The position numbers were made by a program, and so were the translations under genes. The notes beneath the pieces were generated by a model. It did not search any database. It was not told where the DNA came from and saw only the letters and a program-made list of their open reading frames with translations. Shown here piece after piece: positions 36,570 through 44,102 of a stretch of DNA of 64,000 nucleotides (its first letter is position 1; each line of letters opens with the position of its first letter). This DNA is from Pseudomonas sp. FEN (GTDB taxonomy: Bacteria > Pseudomonadota > Gammaproteobacteria > Pseudomonadales > Pseudomonadaceae): NCBI RefSeq assembly GCF_904067045.1, contig NZ_CAJFDC010000036.1:822001-886000 (forward strand). The letters run 5' to 3'.

Positions 36570-37924
36570 ACGGCCTCCCGCAGATCGATCTGGCCGGTAA
36601 CGGCGGCGGTAATCAGGGCGGAACGGCGCTCCTGCAGAAGAGCAACACTTGCGGCCGCTTTAGCTTCAATCGTATCCAGACGGGCAACCTTTGCTTTCAG
36701 CGATATAAGTAGCGTGGACTGCTCCGCAGTGGATAGTGGCAACGCCACGGGCAGTTGCCCGAGGATACCTTCGTTTAGGTTTGCCATGGTTGCGCCAACG
36801 GAAGACTGATTAAGCCACTCACGGGCATAACGCGACTGAAGGACCGTATGCAGATAGCTGACGACTACTCGGCCAGTGTCTGGACGGACACGTAAAGAAC
36901 CTGTGCCACAAATCCAGCCATCCTGCTCATCAGTAATTACTGCTGCTCGCCCCAGTTCACCCCGACGAGCAGTCACCAGATCGCCAGAACGCATTGCCCA
37001 GAAACTCAGTCGCTCTGCGGTTTCCTCTGAAACGGAAATATCCGAATTAGGGCAGCACTGATCATCCGAAATATGTGAAGGGTTAATAACGGGAACACCG
37101 CCAGTCACATAGTCTTCATTACCAAGCGCGGTACCGAATGGCCCCGTAGAGATGCTAATGCAAAGATCCCGGAAGCGCGCGAAAGCCCAATGCTCTGGCA
37201 CCTCTCCCAGCCACTCCACGCAGGAGTCTTTCATCTTCACGTTCGGATCGAGGCCCTTGGTGACGACATAGGTGATCAGCGCCTGGCGCTTTTCGCGCAG
37301 CAGTTCGATAAAGCGGGTTTTCTTCTCCACCAGCGCGTCGATGCGGGCTGTTTCGCGAGCCATCCAAGAAACGATAAAGGCTTGCTCGTCTAATGACGGA
37401 AGCCCAACAGGAAGATTGAGGATGACGGACTGGGCAATATTCACCATCGATGAGCTGGCACCGTTGGCCTCTACCTCTACCGCACGTCGCCCATGGACAG
37501 TAATCAACGCCGCCAGAAACTCTGGAATTACCCGAATACCACTACCAAGCCTGTAGAGTTTGTCGCAGAGCATCAACCTCGGATATTCCTGCGTGACGAC
37601 TACGCAACCTCCTACAAGCTCACGCGTATTGGCACGAGAAACCAATACATCACCCTTTCTCAACCCTAGATGTGGCTTTGGCTCGAGACTCGAAGGTAGT
37701 GCTTTGTTCTCGGTAGGTCGAAAGACACCGCCGTTCACACATCCAACCTTCAATACGGCCCACTCATCCTTCTCGGCCTGGCGCGACTCGCAATCAGGGC
37801 TCCAGCCTTGTTCGATTGAGGAGACAAGACGCTTGATATATGTGATTTCCCAATGCTCCGGCACCTGCCCCAACCACTCCACCCCGGAGTCCTTGTAAGC
37901 CAGATAGGGCTTGTAGTGACTCAT
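36566..37924 (-). CDS. hsdS: HsdS, type I specificity subunit
   Basis: A 452-aa DNA-recognition subunit with two target-recognition domains. The two halves start with the same phrase, DSGVEWLGQVPEHWEI (about 12) and DSCVEWLGEVPEHWAF (about 235), the usual internal repeat. Each half ends in a helix that contacts HsdM (ARETARIDALVEKKTRFIELLREKRQALIT and LLISLKAKVARLDTIEAKAAASVALLQERRSALIT). It overlaps hsdM and the GIY-YIG gene by ATGA at both ends. Recognition sequence cannot be told from this reading. Confidence 0.95.
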   Translation of the reverse strand: MSHYKPYLAYKDSGVEWLGQVPEHWEITYIKRLVSSIEQGWSPDCESRQAEKDEWAVLKVGCVNGGVFRPTENKALPSSLEPKPHLGLRKGDVLVSRANTRELVGGCVVVTQEYPRLMLCDKLYRLGSGIRVIPEFLAALITVHGRRAVEVEANGASSSMVNIAQSVILNLPVGLPSLDEQAFIVSWMARETARIDALVEKKTRFIELLREKRQALITYVVTKGLDPNVKMKDSCVEWLGEVPEHWAFARFRDLCISISTGPFGTALGNEDYVTGGVPVINPSHISDDQCCPNSDISVSEETAERLSFWAMRSGDLVTARRGELGRAAVITDEQDGWICGTGSLRVRPDTGRVVVSYLHTVLQSRYAREWLNQSSVGATMANLNEGILGQLPVALPLSTAEQSTLLISLKAKVARLDTIEAKAAASVALLQERRSALITAAVTGQIDLREAV

Positions 37925-39840
37925 GCCGTCACCTCACCCAGCAGCACAGCAATCTCGGCCTCCACGGCCTTCAGGTCTGCATCGATCTCGGTCAGCGCAC
38001 GGGGTGGCTGGTAGATATAGAAGTAACGGTTGAAGTTGATCTCGTAGCCTACGATGCCGACCTGGCCATCCTTCGCATCGATCTTGCTGGTGTCGATCCA
38101 GGCATCCGGCACATGGGGCAACACTTCGCGAGCGAAGTAGTCGTCGATAAACTGATTCAGCGGCACATTCTCGAACTCGCGCAGGTCGCTGTCGGCCTGC
38201 ACATTGCCTTTGTCGTCCATCATCGGCTGGGCATTGGCGTCGCGCTCGCCAAAGCTTGCCAGTGCCGTTTTCAACGCAGCCTTGCCAAGCTTTTTGATGC
38301 CAGCGGCCTTGAGGAAGGCCGGCAGGTTATCGAAGCTGCCTTCGACCTTGGCGAACGCTTCGGCCTGATCGCTCCCTTTAGTGACTTCATAGGCGGCGAG
38401 ATTTTCCGGCGTCACCGAGAAGCGCAGGCGCAGCGGACGCTCAACAGTGATACGTCGGTAGCCGAAATCGGTTGTGGCAAATACTTTGCTGTTCACGCCG
38501 CTCTCGCCGGCCTCGTGGAGCTTGGCAATCTCGGCGATTTGTTCTTCAGACAAGAACTTGCGCTTGCTACCCAGGCTCTTGCGCATAGGCGCATGCATGG
38601 CGGTGGCGTCGATCAATTGCACCTGACCTTTGCGCCCGGCGTCCTTGTGGTTGGACAGCACCCAGATGTAGGTACCAATGCCGGTGTTATAGAACAAGTC
38701 GTTGGGCAGGGCGATGATCGCCTCCAGCCAGTCGTTCTCCAAGATCCAGCGGCGGATCTCCGACTCGCCAGAGCCAGCACCACCGTTAAACAGTGGAGAG
38801 CCGGACAGGACGATACCGATGCGCGTGCCGCCCTGCTCTGCCGGTTTGCGCTTGGACAACAGGTGCATGAGGAACAGCAGCGAGCCGTCACCCACACGCG
38901 GCAAGCCAGCGCCGAAGCGCCCGGCGAAACCGAGACTGGTTTGCTCGTCCTGCACTTGCTTCTGCACCTTCTCCCACTTCACGCCGAACGGCGGGTTGGC
39001 CAGGCAGTAGTCGAATTGCTCATGGGGCAGCATGTCATTGGAGAGGGTGTTGCCTAGCTTGATGTTCTTGGTGTCATAACCCTGAATCAGCTTGTCCGCC
39101 ACCGATATGGCGTAGGTTTCCGGGTTCAATTCCTGGGCGTAGGGCACCAAGCGGGCATTGGGGTTCCACTCGGCCACCTGCTCAATGGCTGACGACAGAA
39201 AGCCGCCCGTGCCGGCGGCGCAGTCATATACGGTGCGCACCACGCCATCGCCATTCAGGGCTTGATGGTCGGGGGCGAAGATCAGGGTGGTGGCTAGGCG
39301 TACCACGTCACGCGGGGTGAAGAACTCCCCGGCAGTGTCGTTGGCGGATTCAGCGAACTTGCGGATCAGGTGCTCAAACACCAGACCCATTTCGTGGTTG
39401 CTTATGACGTTGGGGTGCAGGTCGATACTGGCGAACTTCTGCGTCACCAGATACAGCAGGTTGGCGTTTTCCAGCTTGCTCAGCCAGCCATCGAAGGCGA
39501 AGTGCTCGAACACCTGACGGGCGTTGCCGGAGAACTTGGCGATGTAGTCCTCCAGGTTAGCGCTGGTGCTGGTGGAGCCAATACTGTCTAGGGCGAACTG
39601 TGAGACGTTGTAGAAGGTGGCGCCAGCGGTGGCAGGCAGAATCAGATCCATATCCACGCCACTGGCCTGCATCGCCAGGAACTGGCTGCGCACCTTGTCG
39701 CGAGTCGGCTCCAGCACGCACTCCAGACGACGCAGCACGGTGAACGGCAGGATGATGCGACCGAACTCCGATTGCTTGAAATCGCCACGCAGCACATCGG
39801 CCACGCTCCAAATGAAGTCGGCTAGGTTTTGCTGGTTCAC
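37921..39840 (-). CDS. hsdM: HsdM, type I N6-adenine methyltransferase
   Basis: A 639-aa modification subunit. The N-terminal HsdM helical domain (NLADFIWSVADVLRGDFKQSEFGRIILPFTVLRRLECVL) is followed by the SAM-binding region VYDCAAGTGGFLSSA (about 210) and the N6-adenine catalytic motif CLANPPFGVKW (about 285), with TPRDVVRL before it. It methylates the site read by HsdS and protects host DNA. Translation starts at GTG with AAGGA about 10 bases upstream. It is the first gene of the operon; promoter elements in the 155-base upstream gap are not obvious. Confidence 0.95.
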   Translation of the reverse strand: MNQQNLADFIWSVADVLRGDFKQSEFGRIILPFTVLRRLECVLEPTRDKVRSQFLAMQASGVDMDLILPATAGATFYNVSQFALDSIGSTSTSANLEDYIAKFSGNARQVFEHFAFDGWLSKLENANLLYLVTQKFASIDLHPNVISNHEMGLVFEHLIRKFAESANDTAGEFFTPRDVVRLATTLIFAPDHQALNGDGVVRTVYDCAAGTGGFLSSAIEQVAEWNPNARLVPYAQELNPETYAISVADKLIQGYDTKNIKLGNTLSNDMLPHEQFDYCLANPPFGVKWEKVQKQVQDEQTSLGFAGRFGAGLPRVGDGSLLFLMHLLSKRKPAEQGGTRIGIVLSGSPLFNGGAGSGESEIRRWILENDWLEAIIALPNDLFYNTGIGTYIWVLSNHKDAGRKGQVQLIDATAMHAPMRKSLGSKRKFLSEEQIAEIAKLHEAGESGVNSKVFATTDFGYRRITVERPLRLRFSVTPENLAAYEVTKGSDQAEAFAKVEGSFDNLPAFLKAAGIKKLGKAALKTALASFGERDANAQPMMDDKGNVQADSDLREFENVPLNQFIDDYFAREVLPHVPDAWIDTSKIDAKDGQVGIVGYEINFNRYFYIYQPPRALTEIDADLKAVEAEIAVLLGEVTA

Positions 39841-39995
39841 GCGGGAGGAATCCTTGTCTATTGTGGATCGCAGAGAGAGCGGTGGGGCAGCGAATGACAG
39901 CCAATTGCTTATCTGCGATGTGCCATTATGAATAGTCGAACCTTAACCGTTCAGACGAACCTGAACCAGCGCAGCGCATTCAACCTGTAAAGTTT

Positions 39996-40961
39996 TCAAG
40001 CGTTTGCCTTCTGAATCCGCCCCGTACGGAAGGATCTGGCTCCGGGAGGCTTGATCCGTAGGTGCTGGTCATCCTTGACGAGGTAGTGCATGGCCTTGAT
40101 GACCTTACCGCATGCCTGAATGTCAGCTCGTCTGATCGTCCCGATGCCGAGCTCATCACCGTAACTGCCTTTGGCATCGTTGCAGCTGTAGTAGTACCCC
40201 TGCCCACGGGTGATCTGTTCCCACAGATCGCCAATCTCCCTCGCTTTACTAAAGTCGCTGCGCACCTCAGCCCCGTTGAAAAAGAACGCTGCATGGATGT
40301 GGAAACCCTTATCCTCGCCTTGCTCGACGGCGCAGATGTAGCCAGTCTCGAACTTGAAGATTCGATTGCGCTCGCGCGCTCGGACCAGAAGATCCAGATC
40401 CTCGAAGACATGTTCAATACGCAGGCGTAGACGTGCGATGGCTAGGTAGTGCAGATCCACACGCACCACCACGGTACGAGAGTAACGATCCAGCACTCGG
40501 CTCACGTACTCAGTGAGCGTGGATTGCTTCTGCCTAACTTCGTAGCGCCGATCATCCACTTTGCGCTTGTACCACTTTCCAAGGATCAACTGACGGATCC
40601 TTGCGACCAGTACGTTCATGGTCTGATGGAACTTCAGATAACCCGTACCGCTTTCATTGAGACAGGTCGGACCTACAGGACTACGCTCCAGACCAATGTC
40701 CTGACATGCCAGCCAGAAGACTTGCAGGTGCTTACTGTAGGCGTAAGGGTAACGATCATCGAACAGATCGAGCATCTGCTGGATGGCGTCGAAATACCTG
40801 GAAAGCCTGGTCGCCTGCGTGCGCTCGTAGCCGGATCGTGTTTGGATGATCTCGAAGGCAGGTCTATCGGTACGCTCGATGGCTTGTACGAGTCGTTCGA
40901 TCTGGACGGAAGTTTGAGATTGAGAGAGATGGATCTGAATGGAGGTATTGCTGTAACTCAT
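39996..40961 (-). CDS. Inovirus Gp2/YfjJ-like (YagK/YfjJ domain) protein
   Basis: A 321-aa protein matching the YagK/YfjJ C-terminal-domain family, also called inovirus Gp2-like, found in P4-like satellites and inoviral elements. Characteristic stretches are VVRVDLHYLA near residue 170, GYICAVEQGEDKGFHIHAAFFFNG (a His-x-His near 230 resembling HUH rolling-circle nucleases) and GKVIKAMHYLVKDDQHLRIKPPGARSFRTGR at the end. A replication-initiation role is plausible but unproven. The ATG at 40961 was chosen; a TTG 23 codons earlier is possible but would include an inverted repeat. Confidence 0.82.
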   Translation of the reverse strand: MSYSNTSIQIHLSQSQTSVQIERLVQAIERTDRPAFEIIQTRSGYERTQATRLSRYFDAIQQMLDLFDDRYPYAYSKHLQVFWLACQDIGLERSPVGPTCLNESGTGYLKFHQTMNVLVARIRQLILGKWYKRKVDDRRYEVRQKQSTLTEYVSRVLDRYSRTVVVRVDLHYLAIARLRLRIEHVFEDLDLLVRARERNRIFKFETGYICAVEQGEDKGFHIHAAFFFNGAEVRSDFSKAREIGDLWEQITRGQGYYYSCNDAKGSYGDELGIGTIRRADIQACGKVIKAMHYLVKDDQHLRIKPPGARSFRTGRIQKANA

Positions 40962-40965
40962 GGTA

Positions 40966-40997
40966 GGTACCTGGTTGGTTGAGGTATACCAGGTACC
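40966..40997. promoter_or_regulatory. Inverted repeat just upstream of the Gp2-like gene
   Basis: A perfect 9-bp inverted repeat, GGTACCTGG and CCAGGTACC, with a 14-base spacer lies immediately before the ATG, where it could be an operator or a stem hiding the ribosome binding site. A second short palindrome, AGTGATAGATCACT, lies 42 bases further upstream at 41039-41052. Confidence 0.55.
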
Positions 40998-41220
40998 GTT
41001 TGAGTATTTTTTAACTGACGACTCTTTCAAGATTGACTAGTGATAGATCACTTACTGATAGCTATATAAATATAACCAGCTGACGCACAGGCTTCACACC
41101 CCTCGCTCGGCGGGCTTTTAAGACCAACATCGTCTGGCGTAGCGATAAATTGACCTAAAGTCATCTGGGGGGAGTTAGCTGAGCCTCCCATCGACCAAGA
41201 GGCTTCGACAGACATACAGA

Positions 41221-41265
41221 AAAAACATCATGGCCGGAGGAATCCCCCCAGCCATGATGTTTTCT
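41221..41265. terminator. Bidirectional terminator downstream of the alpA-like gene
   Basis: A perfect 13-bp stem, AAAACATCATGGC / GCCATGATGTTTT, with A- and T-rich flanks on both sides, begins about 50 bases after the alpA-like stop. It separates that gene from the Gp2-like gene. The remaining bases of 40998-41314 hold no gene. Confidence 0.85.
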
Positions 41266-41314
41266 GACTTTCAAGTAAGCTAAATCTGCTCTGCATGAAC
41301 GCGGCGGCTCCGAA

Positions 41315-41515
41315 TCACGCAACGGTTGCTTGCCGCAAGTCACGCTCCTCAATCCTAGCCAAGATCCAGTCGTGGATCTCTCTCTCCAGCCAACCGACGC
41401 AACGGTCCCCCAGGGAAATAGGCTTGGGGAAGGTGCCTTCTGAGATGTACTTGTAGACTGTGGACCGGCCCAGACCGGTGGAATCGATGACGTCTTTCAG
41501 GCGAATTATCTTCAT
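41315..41515 (-). CDS. AlpA-family excisionase-like regulator
   Basis: A 66-aa MerR-like winged-helix protein of the AlpA type: IIRLKDVIDSTGLGRSTVYKYISEGTFPKPISLGDRCVGWLEREIHDWILARIEER. The family acts as transcriptional activator or excisionase in P4-like elements. MKIIRLKDV was chosen as start (AGGAGC upstream). Its presence near an att site and a Gp2-like gene supports a mobile-element origin for this block. Confidence 0.9.
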   Translation of the reverse strand: MKIIRLKDVIDSTGLGRSTVYKYISEGTFPKPISLGDRCVGWLEREIHDWILARIEERDLRQATVA

Positions 41516-42006
41516 GAACGGGCTCCTCATGTTTGTTCAGAGGATTGGCAGCGGCGGTAAATAAATACTGATAAGCACGACCGCCAGCATTCATGTGAGT
41601 CAGTCCAGCCTTTCCACAAAACGCAGGAACCAGTGGATCACTGAAATTTAAGGGATGACGCTCAGCCCTCCAAGCTGAGGTAGGGCGGCCGCTGCGATAA
41701 GAACCTCTGCCTCCGGGCAACACTCTTATTGCCATTGACAGGGAAACCGAAGAGACACAATTCCTCTGTGTAATTCAGCCAACTTTTGGCGATTAATCCC
41801 TTCAGCAGACCCAAAAATCAGTAGCAGCTTCTCGCATAAACTCGCGAACTTAGCTTACAAGGCATCGACGCGATCACCTACTTTATCGTGAAAAAATCGA
41901 AAATCTTATTAGCTTATCTCACTAAATACGTTAGTTTTTTAGCCACGAAACCTGCTTAACCACTGCTTTATCGCCTATAAATCACATCATAACGTTACAC
42001 CGAACC
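41516..42006. other. A/T-rich intergenic stretch without a gene
   Basis: About 490 bases between the alpA-like gene and the site array. No convincing coding frame, RNA gene or terminator was found. The right half (41750 onward) is clearly more A/T-rich than the host DNA, fitting a control or origin region of the element. Confidence 0.6.
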
Positions 42007-42154
42007 GTTACTTCGTAACGTTACGTGTGCCGTTGCTTCGTAGTGAAATTCAATTACATGGTTTTGTTACGACGTAACGTTACAAGAACTGTTACTCCGT
42101 AGTGAAATGCTGTAACGTCATTTCGTCACACGATACACTTAGTTACGAAATAAC
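42007..42154. repeat. Array of six 13-bp GTTAC-N3-GTAAC palindromic sites
   Basis: Sites start at 42007 (GTTACTTCGTAAC), 42032 (GTTGCTTCGTAGT), 42066 (GTTACGACGTAAC), 42091 (GTTACTCCGTAGT), 42117 (GTCATTTCGTCAC) and 42142 (GTTACGAAATAAC). Steps are 25, 34, 25, 26 and 25 bases. Sites 1-2 and 3-4 form two larger direct repeats 59 bases apart, including the following TAGTGAAAT. The layout, two 5-bp arms around 3 bases, is that of matS (GTGAC-RNY-GTCAC). The array ends 28 bases before a gene for a MatP-like protein. Confidence 0.85.
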
Positions 42155-42182
42155 ATAGCATTTAACTTAAGAGACGTTATAA

Positions 42183-42635
42183 ATGCACGGGCCAAGGATT
42201 GACAACCGCGAGACGATAGAACCGGAAGACACAATGCGCGCCTGGCTCAACCTGCTAGATGAAAAGAAACCCAAGTGGGCACTTGACTACCTGATTGCAA
42301 AGGGGGTGATCGCTCCGAAGATTCGGCTCTCTGAATCGCCTCGCGACACCATCATCGAATGGAGCCAAAAACAAATAAATACCCCGTTCAATGAGCTGCT
42401 GATAAAAAACATGAAAGCAGCATGGCGCCAGAAGCAGTACAGAGACGGACTAGTCGAAAAAAAATCATACAATTTCATTCTTGATACGAAGGTCAAGGCT
42501 CAGCTGGACTCCCTTGCCCGAAGACAAAGGAAAACGATTTCTGAGACTCTGGAAGGCTTAATCAAGCAAGCTGAACTCAAGGCCAGGAAAGCCGATGCAA
42601 AAAACGGGGCTACAGAATCAAAACGCGATTGGTGA
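42183..42635 (+). CDS. MatP-like ribbon-helix-helix DNA-binding protein
   Basis: A 150-aa protein. Residues about 72-135 (MKAAWRQKQYRDGLVEKKSYNFILDTKVKAQLDSLARRQRKTISETLEGLIKQAE) resemble from memory the ribbon-helix-helix part of the E. coli chromosome-organising protein MatP ([38 protein letters not shown]), including the same spacing of KK, the beta strand and KT-SET. Total length also agrees. The N-terminal half (WALDYLIAKGVIAPKIRL) is less clear. It lies directly after the six-site array, so autoregulation or partition of the element is likely. Codon use is more A/T-rich than the host genes. Confidence 0.72.
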   Translation: MHGPRIDNRETIEPEDTMRAWLNLLDEKKPKWALDYLIAKGVIAPKIRLSESPRDTIIEWSQKQINTPFNELLIKNMKAAWRQKQYRDGLVEKKSYNFILDTKVKAQLDSLARRQRKTISETLEGLIKQAELKARKADAKNGATESKRDW

Positions 42636-42758
42636 TATGAAGGTGGTCCTACCACAAACCTATGCTGCAGATCGCAAAGGACAACGGTATTCCAAATGGT
42701 ATTCCAAGAAAAAAAATAACCAAGAATTTTTGTTTATAATCAGTAGCTTAGGAAATCT

Positions 42759-42783
42759 GTTCAAATTACCCCGGCCCACCAAA
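42759..42783 (+). other. Putative attR, degenerate copy of the ssrA 3' end
   Basis: GTTCAAATTACCCCGGCCC followed by ACCAAA matches the tmRNA end TTCAAATCCCCCCGGCTCCACCAAA except for two substitutions and one missing T. It is 10.9 kb from attL and is followed 13 bases later by a terminator that ssrA itself now lacks. Confidence 0.65.
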
Positions 42784-42795
42784 CGAAGCAAAACG

Positions 42796-42819
42796 AAGCC
42801 CGCCTTGTACGGGCTTTGT
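42796..42819 (+). terminator. Displaced ssrA-type terminator
   Basis: AAGCCCG / CGGGCTT stem with loop CCTTGTA followed by TGTT, immediately after attR. It is likely to have been the original ssrA terminator before island insertion. The right end of the island is placed here. Confidence 0.6.
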
Positions 42820-42892
42820 TGCATCTGGGCTCCTGATTTTTCGGGCCAACCCTGCCGCCACTCGCCCCACCAGTAGGAGCCAGTTTGCTGGC

Positions 42893-43903
42893 GATATCGA
42901 CACCAAGGCACTTGGCGAGTACTTCCAAAGACGCTTTCGACAAAGCTCAGAACAGACAGGTTTGGAAACCACCCGCATCCTGGAAAATCTTGGGCTCGCC
43001 AATGGCGACACACCCAATTTGGCCGGTTTGCTGCTCTTCGGCCAGGCGCCACAACGTCTGCGCCCGGCGTTCGATATCAAGGCCGTGGCGTTTCCGGGCA
43101 CGGTTCTGCATGACCGCCACTATCTAGACAGCGAAGACATAGACGGCAACCTGCTGGAGCAGTACCGGCGCAGCCTTGCCTTCATAAAGCGCAACCTACA
43201 CCACGTGCAGCGCCAGCAGGGCTTCAATACCCTCGGCCAGTTGGAAGTGCCGGAGGAGGTGTTCGAAGAACTGCTGGTCAATGCCCTGATCCACCGCGAC
43301 TACTTTGTCAGCGCCTCGATCCGGATCATGATCTTCGCTGATCGCATCGAACTGATCAGCCCCGGGCACCTGCCTGACGTGCTCGATACCGAGAAAATTC
43401 GATTCGGCCTGTCCAACCGTCGTAACCCGACGCTCACCTCCCACGCTGTGCGCATCCTCCCCTATCGCGGTTTGGGCACGGGCATCCCGCGCGCGATCGA
43501 CGCCTGGCCAATGATCACGCTGGACGACGACCGGCAGGGCAACCAGTTCAGGGTGGTGATTCAACGAGCCGTTGAAAGCGGGCCTCTTTCGGGCCCAAGT
43601 CGGGACCAAGCAGGGATCGAGTCGGCCGCCGAAGGAAAAGAAACCGAAACAGGCCCGCCCTTGCAGCAAGAGCAGGTTACGCTGCTGTGCAGGATGACTG
43701 GCGACCACGCCGCAGCCGAGCTGATGAGCTTCATCGGGCGCAGCAACCGCAGCAAGTTCCGCGAACAGGTTTTGGCCCCGCTGCTGGCGCTTGGCGTGGT
43801 CGAGATGACCATTCCAGACAAGCCCAACAGCAGCAAGCAACGCTATCGCCTGACTGCGGCCGGTCGAGCGCTAAAGGCCGAACAACGCTCCTCAGACGAC
43901 TGA
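42893..43903 (+). pseudogene. 5'-truncated AlbA/ATP-binding-domain regulator
   Basis: An open frame of about 336 codons, with no start codon of the expected kind, covers the C-terminal part of a helicase-like transcriptional regulator: GEYFQRRFRQSSEQTGLETTRILENLGLANG..., the GHKL-type ATP-binding stretch EELLVNALIHRDYFVSASIRIMIFADRIELISPGHLPD, and a winged-helix end. The N-terminal AlbA_2 domain normally carried by this family is missing; the frame before 42893 becomes unrelated sequence near the island boundary. A TTG at 42962 could still give a 313-aa product, so function is not excluded. Such regulators often sit beside Fic genes. Confidence 0.65.
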
Positions 43904-44022
43904 GCCCAGACAACCACGCCTTTGCGCCAGCACAATGCGGCGCTTTGCACATTTTCGCCACAGGTACAGGCTGTACCGGATCAGCATCTCGAAGCACGCG
44001 GATCAGTCTAGAACCGCGCCAC

Positions 44023-44094
44023 CTGCGCCAACATAAATGGCGCAGTTCTACAAACTGCGCCATAATCGCGCCATCCCCCTCTCAAACTGCGCCA
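44023..44094. promoter_or_regulatory. Iterated operator upstream of the Fic gene
   Basis: CTGCGCCA occurs at 44023, 44055 and 44087, exactly 32 bases apart. An inverted copy at 44038 forms, with the middle one, the perfect palindrome TGGCGCAGTT-CTACA-AACTGCGCCA (44038-44062). The array ends 8 bases before the likely Fic ATG. The fic product has an N-terminal helix-turn-helix-like region, so autoregulation is plausible. Confidence 0.75.
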
Positions 44095-44102
44095 ACACAG
44101 CC

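Noticed and set aside
36566..37924. Phase-variable hsdS locus
   Set aside because: Only the normal two-half repeat inside one hsdS gene is present; there is no second hsdS copy, inverted partner or recombinase in the window.
42007..42154. CRISPR array
   Set aside because: The repeats are 13-bp palindromes spaced by about 12 bases with no uniform repeats or spacers and no cas genes nearby; they look like protein-binding sites.
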